DNA of 53,170 bases, taken from Congzhengia sp045576635. GTDB lineage: Bacteria > Bacillota > Clostridia > UBA1381 > UBA9506. A program made the position numbers and the translations under genes. A model generated the notes under the pieces. It was not told the origin of the DNA. It ran no database searches and saw only the letters and a program-made list of their open reading frames with translations. How positions within the stretch are numbered: position 1 is the first letter of the stretch; the number at the start of each line of letters is the position of its first letter. The stretch covers positions 1-53,170 of the forward strand of contig JAZNGT010000001.1 of NCBI GenBank assembly GCA_045576635.1. Reading direction: 5' to 3'. Shown piece after piece: positions 16,786-24,516 of the stretch.

Positions 16786-17421
16786 TTACTCATTTTCTTC
16801 TTGGTCTGTTCCTTTAGTTCTGTGTATAAAAATTTCGGATATATTCGAAAAATTACCGCTACGAATTTCGTTTGATGAAAAATTAATTTGTGCACCGCAC
16901 TTGCAGCATTCCAAAATAATTTCGTCTTCTAAAACGTCGATATCAACCGTTGTGGAACCACACTCGCAGGTTAAACAACCGTTTTCAGAAAGTTCCTGAA
17001 TCTTTTCGAGTGCTTTTAGCATAGTAATACCATTTTTACCTGTATGCATAAGGCCACACGCTGCCACGATTTCTTGAACATATGTCTGGTTTTCTTTTAC
17101 ACTTGCCTCAACAAGTTCACGTTTTCCAATAAAGACAAGACCAACTAAAATGTCAGGACACACAAAATCCAATAAGTCTTGCTTCATCAAATCAATGAGG
17201 CGTACATCAAATGTATGCTCTGTATCACAAATTAAGCATTTTAACGAAATTGCGTATCGCGTTTTTGATTTTGGAAAAATATTAAGATGTGACTTCCCAC
17301 AACCGCATTTGACAGAAATGCCACGTTCGCCTGAAAGTTCAAACAAGGAAAACGTACCAAACGCCATTTCGCCGCAGGCGGGACACATATAGGAGACTGT
17401 TCTGTCAAAATCTATAATCAT
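16786..17421 (-). CDS. CpXC-like multi-zinc-ribbon protein, unknown function
   Basis: A 211-residue protein I do not recognise by name. It holds five Cys pairs: CPAC near residue 14, CGC near 39, CLIC near 58, CECG near 151 and CCKCG near 171. This suggests two or more zinc ribbons flanking a helical centre. The N-terminal part (YMCPACGEMAFGTFSLFELSG... VKCGCGKSHLNIF) resembles CpXC-type domains. There is no signal peptide or membrane segment. It is the first gene of the dnaA operon (13 bp gap), so it is co-expressed with dnaA. A link to replication is only positional inference. Confidence 0.8.
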   Translation of the reverse strand: MIIDFDRTVSYMCPACGEMAFGTFSLFELSGERGISVKCGCGKSHLNIFPKSKTRYAISLKCLICDTEHTFDVRLIDLMKQDLLDFVCPDILVGLVFIGKRELVEASVKENQTYVQEIVAACGLMHTGKNGITMLKALEKIQELSENGCLTCECGSTTVDIDVLEDEIILECCKCGAQINFSSNEIRSGNFSNISEIFIHRTKGTDQEENE

Positions 17422-17454
17422 ACTATCACCACTTATATATTAAGGCTACCTTTT

Positions 17455-17483
17455 ATCATACTACATAAAACGTCAAATGTCAA
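17455..17483 (-). promoter_or_regulatory. sigma-A promoter of the zinc-ribbon-dnaA operon
   Basis: Minus strand TTGACA (17483-17478), a 17-nt spacer and TATGAT (17460-17455) lie 34 nt upstream of the zinc-ribbon gene. The gap before dnaA itself is only 13 bp and holds no promoter, so this is its most likely promoter. No DnaA box for autoregulation is visible here. Confidence 0.78.
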
Positions 17484-17504
17484 ATAATTTAGAGCAAAGA
17501 AAAC

Positions 17505-17538
17505 AAAATTCCTCCTACCAAATGATAGGAGGAATTTT
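17505..17538 (-). terminator. terminator of spoIIID
   Basis: A 13-bp stem (17505-17517 with 17526-17538) with an 8-nt loop lies 10 bp beyond the spoIIID stop, with U-rich sequence after it on the minus strand. Confidence 0.82.
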
Positions 17539-17547
17539 TCGTATTAT

Positions 17548-17820
17548 TTATTCTGATTTTGTATCTTTTGCCTTTAATTTTTTATATTTTTCTTTTGTCG
17601 CCTGACCGCCTCTTATATGTCTGTCTGACTTGTTTTCGGACAAAACATTTTCAACCGATTTCGCAAGTGTTTGATTGATTTCCCATAGGCGCTCTGCAAC
17701 ATCTTTATGTACGGTAGATTTGCTTATGTTAAATACTTTGGCGGTTTCTCTTACTGTTGATTTGTGCGCTATAATATACTCCGCAAACAGAATCGCCCGC
17801 TCTTCTATATACGCTTTCAT
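17548..17820 (-). CDS. spoIIID: Mother-cell sporulation regulator SpoIIID
   Basis: SpoIIID is a small DNA-binding protein that modulates sigma-E and sigma-K genes in the mother cell. The 90 residues include YIEERAILFAEYIIAHKSTVRETAKVFNISKSTVHKDVAERL, a helix-turn-helix at about 22-45 typical of the family, and the basic tail HIRGGQATKEKYKKLK. It stands alone, with a sigma-E-type promoter and a terminator. The start follows GAGGGG. Confidence 0.96.
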   Translation of the reverse strand: MKAYIEERAILFAEYIIAHKSTVRETAKVFNISKSTVHKDVAERLWEINQTLAKSVENVLSENKSDRHIRGGQATKEKYKKLKAKDTKSE

Positions 17821-17850
17821 TTAACAAATCCCCTCTTTTGATATTGGTAA

Positions 17851-17879
17851 AGTATATGTTTTGGGGACTCAGTTTATGA
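17851..17879 (-). promoter_or_regulatory. sigma-E-type promoter for spoIIID
   Basis: Minus strand TCATAAA (17879-17873), a 14-nt spacer and CATATACT (17858-17851) fit the remembered sigma-E consensus KMATATT-N14-CATACAnT. In B. subtilis spoIIID is a sigma-E gene, so the match fits established regulation. Confidence 0.65.
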
Positions 17880-17892
17880 TAGCGCATTTTTA

Positions 17893-18423
17893 TCAGTTGT
17901 TGCGGTAAATAATCTTATATAAAAACGTACCGCTATATTCTTCCATTACCTTTAAAAAGTCAGTTTTCGTAACGCCTTCTTCCGTTCCTAAAAGTTCATA
18001 CACAACGCCAATTTCATCAAACTTTAAAAACAAACGACGAAAGCCGTTTCGCTCATAGAATTTAAGACGTCTTATGCGTTCAGCATAGTTTTTTGCACTT
18101 TTATCCTCTGTATCTTCAATCGCGAGGATAATCGTCTTATTGGGGTAAAGCGCACGAATTTCGTTTAAAATTTTTGCACCGTAGCCGAGGCACCTTTTTT
18201 CTTCTGTTACTGCAAAGAAAAAAAGATAAACAAATTTTTCTTTTTTAATTGTATAAGCAAGACCTAAAAATTCATCATTTTCCGTTATGGCGTAAAACGT
18301 GTCACGGCCGTTATCTCGCCTTTTCATCAAAAGCCAAAACGGCGACCTTTCATAAAACGGAAAAGCCGTTTTATATAATCTCTTCACTTGTTTTTTATAT
18401 TCAATCGCATTATGAAACTGCAT
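17893..18423 (-). CDS. GNAT-family N-acetyltransferase
   Basis: A 176-residue protein with a GNAT-like fold. The acetyl-CoA-binding region is about residues 70-90 (FFFAVTEEKRCLGYGAKILNEI, with the Q/R-x-x-G-x-G/A-like RCLGYGA). This is followed by IILAIEDTED and LKFYERNGFRRL, the usual C-terminal strand and helix. The substrate is unknown. It starts at ATG 18423 after GAGGAG and looks monocistronic. Confidence 0.82.
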   Translation of the reverse strand: MQFHNAIEYKKQVKRLYKTAFPFYERSPFWLLMKRRDNGRDTFYAITENDEFLGLAYTIKKEKFVYLFFFAVTEEKRCLGYGAKILNEIRALYPNKTIILAIEDTEDKSAKNYAERIRRLKFYERNGFRRLFLKFDEIGVVYELLGTEEGVTKTDFLKVMEEYSGTFLYKIIYRNN

Positions 18424-18582
18424 AACAACACTCCTCTTTTTTAATTATACATTCCAGATGGATTTTTTTCAAGTTTTCTTCCAAAAATTACTTGTTGAAA
18501 TTTTTAAAAAGTGCGACTTAAATTATCATTTTTTCAAATACTAATTTTGTAAACTTAAACTAAAAGAGAAAGGTTGAGTGCT

Positions 18583-18762
18583 ATGCGAGCAAAACTATTG
18601 GTAGGAGCAATTGCATGTGGTGCAATTTTAGGTTCTGCTGCGATTGTTACATTTGCCCCTTATTGTACCATGCGAAACAAAAGAAAACTTTTAAAGTGTA
18701 AAAATAAAATGATTCACGCCGTTGGAACGGTTGTGGATGCGTTTAACGAAATCAAACGATAA
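18583..18762 (+). CDS. Small membrane-anchored protein of unknown function
   Basis: A 59-residue protein beginning MRAKLLVGAIACGAILGSAA. One hydrophobic segment (about 5-28) is followed by a basic region (MRNKRKLLKCKNK) and a short amphipathic tail. I chose ATG 18583 because AAAGG ends 9 nt upstream; a TTG at 18574 would overlap that site. I do not recognise a family. The Ala/Gly-rich membrane helix resembles small YtxH-like or sporulation membrane proteins, but this is only an impression. A strong terminator follows directly, supporting a real gene. Confidence 0.75.
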   Translation: MRAKLLVGAIACGAILGSAAIVTFAPYCTMRNKRKLLKCKNKMIHAVGTVVDAFNEIKR

Positions 18763-18763
18763 C

Positions 18764-18796
18764 AAAACGCTGCTGTAATTTACAGCAGCGTTTTTT
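18764..18796 (+). terminator. terminator of the small membrane protein gene
   Basis: A stem of up to 14 bp (18764-18777 with 18781-18794) with an ATT loop and a T6 tract lies just after the stop codon. Confidence 0.9.
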
Positions 18797-18799
18797 GCA

Positions 18800-18828
18800 T
18801 TGACATTCGATTAAAAAAATGGTAGAAT
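18800..18828 (+). promoter_or_regulatory. near-consensus sigma-A promoter for the esterase gene
   Basis: TTGACA (18800-18805), a 17-nt spacer and TAGAAT (18823-18828). The predicted start, about 18835, would put the Shine-Dalgarno site at the extreme 5' end of the mRNA. Confidence 0.8.
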
Positions 18829-18851
18829 GAGCGTTGAAGGATGTGATTTGT

Positions 18852-19850
18852 TTGTACTTTAATTTTAAAGAAATTGATTTAAATGAAGATAAGAATTTTA
18901 AAATTCACGGAAGAACATTAAAAGACGATGAAGGTCTTCAATTATCCTGGGGAAATACAGGCGTTGAGTTAAACTTCTCAGGCGAGAGAATTGAGTTTTT
19001 ATTTTCAGATTATAAAAGCGAACAACCCGTGTATGTAAAAACTTTTTTTGAAAATTACGCGCAGCGCTTTTGTTTAAATGGTGAAACGCCACGTGTAGTA
19101 ATTGATTTTGAAAAAGACAATATACATACAGTAAAACTTTTAAGAGTCTCCGCAAGTGACGAACCGCTCACATTAAAATCAATTAGAATATACGGCAGAA
19201 ACCCAAAATTCTTAAAGCCACCAAAAGAAAAAGACCTTAAAATTGAGTTTTTAGGTGATTCCATTACAGTTGGCTATGGCGTGCTTGCTCCTGAATCACG
19301 AGACGTCCATTACACACACGAAGAAGACAGCACAAAAACGTATGCTTTTATGACAGCAGAACTTTTAGATGCTGACATACGCACAGTTGCAATCAGCGGA
19401 CAAGGCGTTTACAGAGAGTGCGGTAAGGAAGTGGGAATCCAGTTTAAACGTATGTTCTGTATGAATACGCGCACTGTTGACGGCTATGACCACTCTTTAT
19501 GGACACCGGATGTGGTTGTATTAAACTGCGGTACCAACGATGAACCGGGTGGTACTTCGCTCGAAACTATGTATGACGAAGGTAAAAACCTTTTAAATTT
19601 AGTTCGCAGCACCTACCCCAACGCCCAAATCATATGGGTTTATGGTATGATGAATCATAAGTTTTATGAAACCTTAAAGAAACTCATCAAAGATACGCAA
19701 AAAGCAGGAGATAAAAACGTTCATTTTCTACACGTAAAAGATAACCGTGCTGTAAAGAACGAAGTCGGTGCAGTTGGTCATCCCAACGTAAATGCTTCTG
19801 TCAGAGTATCTAAAAAACTTGCAAAACTAATCCGTAGCATTTTAAAATAA
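18852..19850 (+). CDS. CE2-like carbohydrate acetylesterase (SGNH/GDSL hydrolase)
   Basis: A 332-residue cytoplasmic-looking esterase. The N-terminal about 120 residues form a beta-sandwich (LQLSWGNTGVELNFSGERIEFLF) typical of carbohydrate esterase family 2. The SGNH domain follows, with the catalytic serine in FLGDSITVGYG, block III VLNCGTNDEPGG, and the catalytic His in GHPNVNASVRVS near the end. Family members remove acetyl groups from plant polysaccharides or oligosaccharides. No signal peptide is seen, so the substrate may be an imported oligosaccharide (inference). I place the start at TTG 18852, 10 nt after GAAGGA; longer TTG/GTG starts at 18834 or 18843 overlap that site. Confidence 0.88.
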   Translation: MYFNFKEIDLNEDKNFKIHGRTLKDDEGLQLSWGNTGVELNFSGERIEFLFSDYKSEQPVYVKTFFENYAQRFCLNGETPRVVIDFEKDNIHTVKLLRVSASDEPLTLKSIRIYGRNPKFLKPPKEKDLKIEFLGDSITVGYGVLAPESRDVHYTHEEDSTKTYAFMTAELLDADIRTVAISGQGVYRECGKEVGIQFKRMFCMNTRTVDGYDHSLWTPDVVVLNCGTNDEPGGTSLETMYDEGKNLLNLVRSTYPNAQIIWVYGMMNHKFYETLKKLIKDTQKAGDKNVHFLHVKDNRAVKNEVGAVGHPNVNASVRVSKKLAKLIRSILK

Positions 19851-19856
19851 ATAAAT

Positions 19857-19886
19857 AAAAGACATACCGTTCGGTATGTCTTTTTT
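19857..19886 (+). terminator. terminator of the esterase gene
   Basis: A 12-bp stem (19857-19868 with 19873-19884), GTTC loop and T run, just after the stop codon and abutting the convergent tRNA-Glu gene. Confidence 0.88.
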
Positions 19887-19888
19887 AA

Positions 19889-19963
19889 TGGTGACCCGTA
19901 GGGGACTCGAACCCCTGTTTTCGCCGTGAGAGGGCGACGTCTTAACCGCTTGACCAACAGGCC
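19889..19963 (-). tRNA. tRNA-Glu (anticodon CUC)
   Basis: Reverse strand, 75 nt with encoded CCA. The acceptor GGCCTGT pairs with ACGGGTC through two G-U pairs. The anticodon stem TCGCC/GGCGA encloses CTCTCAC, giving CTC for codon GAG. D arm (TTGGTCAAGCGG) and T arm (GGGGTTCGAGTCCCC) are standard. A CUC isoacceptor is the less common of the two glutamate tRNAs. Confidence 0.95.
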
Positions 19964-20042
19964 GTTTTCTCAACGAAATGTATTATAACACAGTTTAAAA
20001 TAAAATGCAAGCCTTAATTTTATTTTTTAGTCTGCGAAAAAG

Positions 20043-20073
20043 AAAAATCCACGCAAAATTTGCGTGGATTTTT
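20043..20073 (-). terminator. terminator of carAB
   Basis: A 14-bp stem (20043-20056 with 20060-20073) followed by a U run on the minus strand, just beyond the carB stop. Confidence 0.88.
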
Positions 20074-20078
20074 TAGTT

Positions 20079-23000
20079 TTAATCATCAATCGTTGAAATT
20101 GTGATTGTCATTTCTTCTAATACATCTAAGAATACTTTAACAGTGTCAAGCGCTGTAAACATAGTGATATTATTTTCAACCGCACAACGTCTTAACTGAT
20201 AGCCATCTGATTCATGCGTTTTTGCGTTAATGTCTTTGGTGTTGATAACGTAAGTTACATAACCTTTGCGCATCGAATCGAAGATACCGTCTTCTCCCTC
20301 ACCGCTTGTGCGTTCACGCGTTTTAATACCATGGTCTTTCAAGAAGTTTGCAGTACCGTGTGTTGCTTCGATATTAAAACCTAAGTTGTAGAAGCGTTTG
20401 ATGAGCGGAAGCGCTTCTTCTTTGTCTTTATCAGCGATTGTAACAAACACTGTACCGTAGTTTACAACGTGCATATCGGATGCTTGAAGTGCCTTATAAA
20501 GCGCACGGTTTAAGGAATTGTCATAACCGATTGCTTCACCGGTTGATTTCATTTCAGGTGAAAGGTAAGCATCAAGTCCACGGAGTTTCGAGAAGGAAAA
20601 CGCTGGTGCTTTTACATACCAACGCTTTTTCTCTTCCGGATAAATTGTTGTAATGCCCTGCTCTTTTAAACTTTTACCCAAAATAACAAGCGTTGCAATA
20701 TCAGCAAGTTGATAACCGGTCGACTTAGAAAGGAACGGCACAGTTCTTGATGAACGCGGGTTCACTTCAATAACAAACACGTTATCGTCTTTGTCGACAA
20801 TAAACTGAATGTTGTAAAGTCCCACAATGCCGATACCAAGACCCAAGCGTTTTGTATAATCTAAAATCGTGTCTTTTACCTGCTGCGAAATGCTGAATGT
20901 CGGGTACACAGAAATGGAGTCACCGGAGTGAATACCGGTACGCTCAACGTGTTCCATAATACCGGGAACGAAAACGTCAGTACCGTCGCAAACTGCGTCA
21001 ACCTCAACTTCTTTACCAATGATGTATTTGTCAACTAAAACCGGCTTATCTTCGTCAATTTCAACGGCAGTTTTTAAATAATGACGGAGACCTTCTTCGT
21101 CGGCTACGATTTCCATTGCTCTGCCGCCTAATACATAACTCGGGCGAACCAAAACAGGATATCCGATTTCTTCTGCCGCCTTGATACCATCTTTTATCTT
21201 GGTAACTGCTCTACCGTTCGGTTGCGGAATGTTAAGTTCTTCCATAATCTTTTCGAACGAGTCTCTGTTTTCTGCGCGTTCAATTGCATCACAATCTGTA
21301 CCAATCAGTTTTACACCGCGCGCTTTTAATGGTTCTGCAAGGTTAATTGCAGTCTGTCCGCCGAGCGATGCAATAACTCCCATCGGTTTTTCAAGTTCAA
21401 CGATGTTCATAACATCTTCCACTGTAAGAGGTTCAAAATAAAGTTTGTCAGATGTGGTATAGTCCGTTGAAACCGTTTCGGGATTGTTGTTTATAATGAT
21501 CGCTTCAATGCCGCTTTCTTTGATGGTTTTTACTGCGTGTACAGTTGAATAGTCAAATTCTACACCCTGACCAATTCTGATAGGACCGGAACCCAAAACG
21601 ATAATTTTCTGCTTATCGGATACAACGGATTCATTCTCATCTTCGTATGTTGAGTAAAAATACGGAATGTATCCCTGAAATTCACTTGCACAAGTGTCAA
21701 TCATTTTGTAAACCGGGAACATGTTGTGCGCTTTACGGAGATTAAATACATCTTCTTCTTTCATTTTCCAGAGGTGCGCGATGTATTTATCACAGAAGCC
21801 CATTTTCTTCGCCTGATAAAGTAAGTCGATGTTTCCGATATTTTCTTCTTTTTCGAGAACTTTTTCAAAATCAACAATGTTTTTGATTTTATCTAAGAAG
21901 AACATATCAATCTGCGTCACATTACAGATTCTGGAATGGTCAACACCTAAATACATAAGCTGTGCAATGGCATAAATTCTGTCATCTGTGCCCTCTTCGA
22001 TGTATTTTAAAAGATCCTCAACCGACATTTTATTCTGATCAAACTTCGGCATATGGATATGGCAAACGCCGATTTCAAGCGAACGCGTTGCTTTTAAAAG
22101 GCTTTCTTCCATTGTTCTGCCGATACTCATAACTTCGCCCGTTGCTTTCATCTGCGTGCCGAGTTTATTGGATGCGTGTGCAAATTTGTCAAACGGGAAA
22201 CGCGGCATTTTTGTTACAACATAATCAAGCGTCGGCTCAAAACTTGCAGGAATGTTTCCAAGCCAGATTTCGTCAAGTGTCATACCAACTGCAACCTTTG
22301 CAGTAACGCGTGCAATCGGGTATCCGCTTGCTTTTGATGCAAGCGCAGAAGAACGCGATACTCTCGGGTTAACTTCGATTACATAGTATGTGAAAGACTG
22401 CGGGTCGAGCGCAAACTGTACATTACATCCGCCCTCGATTTTGAGCGCGCGGATAAGTCTTAACGCACTGTCACGAAGCATATTATATTCTTTTGCAGTA
22501 AGCGTCTGACTCGGCGCAACAACGATACTGTCTCCTGTATGGATACCGACAGGGTCCATGTTTTCCATACTACAAACAGTAATAGCAGTGTCATTTTTAT
22601 CACGCATTACTTCAAATTCAATTTCTTTATAACCCTTAATACTCTTCTCTACCAAAACCTGACTTACAGGAGAAAGTTTAAGCGCATTTTTCATAATTTC
22701 GCGAAGTTCTTCGTCATTATCGGCAAAACCGCCGCCGGTTCCACCGAGCGTAAATGCAGGACGAAGTACAACGGGATAACCGATTTTGTTTGCAGCGTCA
22801 ACGCCTTCTTCAATAGAGTTTGCAATCATAGACGGTAACACGGGCTCATTTAAGTCTTCGCAGAGCGTTTTAAACAGTTCTCTGTCTTCCGCCTGCTCAA
22901 TACTTTCACATCTTGTTCCCAAAAGTTCAACCTGACATTCGCTTAAAATACCTTTGCGTGCAAGTTGCATTGCGAGGTTTAAGCCTGTCTGTCCGCCGAT

Positions 23001-23267
23001 ACCGGGTAAAATCGCGTCAGGTCGCTCATAACGCAGAATCTTTGCAACGTATTCAAGCGTTAACGGCTCCATATATACTTTGTCTGCAATACTTGTATCG
23101 GTCATAATGGTTGCGGGATTGGAGTTTACCAAAACAACCTCATAACCTTCTTCTTTTAAGGCGAGACATGCCTGTGTTCCTGCATAGTCAAATTCAGCCG
23201 CCTGACCAATGACAATCGGACCTGATCCAATTACAAGAATTTTTTTAATATCTGTGCGTTTAGGCAT
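20079..23267 (-). CDS. carB: Carbamoyl-phosphate synthase large subunit
   Basis: CarB makes carbamoyl phosphate from bicarbonate, ammonia and two ATP, for pyrimidines and arginine. The 1062 residues contain two duplicated ATP-grasp halves: VIGSGPIVIGQAAEFDYAG with RPAFTLGGTGGG and VIEVNPRVSRSSALASKASGYP in the first, and VLGSGPIRIGQGVEFDY with RPSYVLGGRAM and VIEVNPRSSRTVPFLSKSTGY in the second. A C-terminal allosteric MGS domain follows (FNIEATHGTANFLKDHGI). All synthetase motifs look intact. I place the start at ATG 23267 after GGAGGCGAAGGAAA, an 8-bp overlap with carA; a longer start at 23306 would lie inside carA. Its partner CarA lacks the glutaminase triad, so CarB may work on free ammonia. 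Confidence 0.97.
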   Translation of the reverse strand: MPKRTDIKKILVIGSGPIVIGQAAEFDYAGTQACLALKEEGYEVVLVNSNPATIMTDTSIADKVYMEPLTLEYVAKILRYERPDAILPGIGGQTGLNLAMQLARKGILSECQVELLGTRCESIEQAEDRELFKTLCEDLNEPVLPSMIANSIEEGVDAANKIGYPVVLRPAFTLGGTGGGFADNDEELREIMKNALKLSPVSQVLVEKSIKGYKEIEFEVMRDKNDTAITVCSMENMDPVGIHTGDSIVVAPSQTLTAKEYNMLRDSALRLIRALKIEGGCNVQFALDPQSFTYYVIEVNPRVSRSSALASKASGYPIARVTAKVAVGMTLDEIWLGNIPASFEPTLDYVVTKMPRFPFDKFAHASNKLGTQMKATGEVMSIGRTMEESLLKATRSLEIGVCHIHMPKFDQNKMSVEDLLKYIEEGTDDRIYAIAQLMYLGVDHSRICNVTQIDMFFLDKIKNIVDFEKVLEKEENIGNIDLLYQAKKMGFCDKYIAHLWKMKEEDVFNLRKAHNMFPVYKMIDTCASEFQGYIPYFYSTYEDENESVVSDKQKIIVLGSGPIRIGQGVEFDYSTVHAVKTIKESGIEAIIINNNPETVSTDYTTSDKLYFEPLTVEDVMNIVELEKPMGVIASLGGQTAINLAEPLKARGVKLIGTDCDAIERAENRDSFEKIMEELNIPQPNGRAVTKIKDGIKAAEEIGYPVLVRPSYVLGGRAMEIVADEEGLRHYLKTAVEIDEDKPVLVDKYIIGKEVEVDAVCDGTDVFVPGIMEHVERTGIHSGDSISVYPTFSISQQVKDTILDYTKRLGLGIGIVGLYNIQFIVDKDDNVFVIEVNPRSSRTVPFLSKSTGYQLADIATLVILGKSLKEQGITTIYPEEKKRWYVKAPAFSFSKLRGLDAYLSPEMKSTGEAIGYDNSLNRALYKALQASDMHVVNYGTVFVTIADKDKEEALPLIKRFYNLGFNIEATHGTANFLKDHGIKTRERTSGEGEDGIFDSMRKGYVTYVINTKDINAKTHESDGYQLRRCAVENNITMFTALDTVKVFLDVLEEMTITISTIDD

Positions 23268-24357
23268 TTTCCTTCGCCTCCTCCATAATGTGAATAAATT
23301 CGTCATACAGATTTCCGGAAATAAATGGGTCTATCGTTCCCACCGGGTCGTACTGTACGGAAAATACATTATCTTTTTCACAAAGCACACCTTCGACTGT
23401 GTTATCCAAAACATTTATATGGGTAAGCGTAAGAGGTGTATTTTTGAGCGAGGCTTCATCCACGGCATATCCGTGATTCTGATGTACCATTTCGATTTTT
23501 CCGTTTAATACATTCTTAACAGGATGATTCTGACCGCGATGACCAAATTTCATTTTATATGTTTTCGCACCATACGCAAGGCAAATGATTTGATGTCCCA
23601 AGCCTGTACCAAAAATGGGGTACTTTCCTTTCAGTTGTTTTACAGTTTCAATCACTGCTTTGGCATCTTCCGGATTTCCGGGACCGTTTGAAATAAATAT
23701 GCCGTCCGGCTCCATGAATTTAATTTCATCGAACGTTGTGTTAAACGGTACAACCGTAACATTACACTCTCTTATATTAAAGCTTTTTATGGTACTGAGT
23801 TTTGTGCCGCAATCAATTGCAACAACATTGAATTTATGGTTGGAGGTTCTGGAATACCAACGTTTTTTGCAGCTTACTTTTTCAACTGCATCACACGGAA
23901 GGTCTACGCTTGACAGAATTTTTATTGCATCCTCTTTTGGTGTGGATGCGTCGGTGATAAATACTTTCTTTGTTCCCGTATCGCGAATATCACGGGCAAG
24001 CATTCTTGTATCTACGCCGCAAATTCCGGGAATTCCGTTTTCTTCTAACACTTCGGAAAGTGTTTTCGTATAACGGAAATTACTTGGCATATCGTTGTAA
24101 TCACGTACAACGAGTCCCCCGATTGTGGGAACCTTTGCTTCAAAATCTTCATCGGCAATACCGTAATTACCGATTAAAGGATAGGTCATAATGACCAGTT
24201 GATACGTGTAGGAAGGATCAGAAATAATTTCCTGATACCCTACCATAGAAGTATCAAATACAATTTCACAAACTCTGTCGCATTTCGCGCCAAATCCATA
24301 ACCATAACATTCTCTACCGTCTTCAAAGACGATTTTTTTGTCAAAACTCTTTTCCAT
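23260..24357 (-). CDS. carA: Carbamoyl-phosphate synthase small subunit with inactivated glutaminase triad
   Basis: CarA normally hydrolyses glutamine and channels ammonia to CarB. The 365 residues have the full family architecture: N-terminal domain (FDTSMVGYQEIISDPSYTYQL, ICGVDTR) and a class I amidotransferase domain from about 175. The active site is changed. The nucleophile motif GICLGHQ reads GTGLGHQ, so Cys is Gly252 (codon 23604-23602, GGC). The C-terminal HPE motif reads DPV, so the His is Asp337 and the Glu is Val339. Supporting residues remain: K186, SNGPG (223-227), L253, Q256, and N294/H295/G296. The frame is intact with no sign of decay. The reading is certain. Loss of glutaminase activity follows from known chemistry, and a remaining structural or allosteric role is inference. 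It is the first gene of carA-carB. Confidence 0.95.
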   Translation of the reverse strand: MEKSFDKKIVFEDGRECYGYGFGAKCDRVCEIVFDTSMVGYQEIISDPSYTYQLVIMTYPLIGNYGIADEDFEAKVPTIGGLVVRDYNDMPSNFRYTKTLSEVLEENGIPGICGVDTRMLARDIRDTGTKKVFITDASTPKEDAIKILSSVDLPCDAVEKVSCKKRWYSRTSNHKFNVVAIDCGTKLSTIKSFNIRECNVTVVPFNTTFDEIKFMEPDGIFISNGPGNPEDAKAVIETVKQLKGKYPIFGTGLGHQIICLAYGAKTYKMKFGHRGQNHPVKNVLNGKIEMVHQNHGYAVDEASLKNTPLTLTHINVLDNTVEGVLCEKDNVFSVQYDPVGTIDPFISGNLYDEFIHIMEEAKENA

Positions 24358-24399
24358 ACGCCTCTCCTTTTCCCTTGTATGTAAGTGTCCTCAAAAACC

Positions 24400-24417
24400 C
24401 GAGTAAGCCCCGAGTCC
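24400..24417 (-). repeat. direct repeat in the carAB leader
   Basis: CCCGAGT occurs twice (24400-24406 and 24411-24417) with an 11-bp period, in the untranslated leader about 45-60 nt before carA. One DNA turn of spacing is compatible with a protein site. In RNA the repeats read ACUCGGG. I see no clear PyrR-binding loop or terminator. Confidence 0.5.
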
Positions 24418-24440
24418 CCCTATTTAAACTTATTATATTG

Positions 24441-24469
24441 ATTATACCATCATATAAAAATAAAGTCAA
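24441..24469 (-). promoter_or_regulatory. sigma-A promoter for carAB
   Basis: Minus strand TTGACT (24469-24464), a 17-nt spacer and TATAAT (24446-24441). The predicted leader to carA is about 75 nt. Confidence 0.85.
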
Positions 24470-24516
24470 CAAAAAATAACAGAAAATCGTGATAATTTTT
24501 AATGAAAAAAATGTAG

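Noticed and set aside
23290..23298. A TTATTCACA-type DnaA box on the minus strand
   Set aside because: It is a single copy inside carA coding sequence with no neighbours, so it is expected by chance and does not mark an origin.
23260..24357. carA as a pseudogene
   Set aside because: The frame is complete and of normal length, non-catalytic conserved residues are kept, and promoter, ribosome-binding site and coupling to carB are intact.
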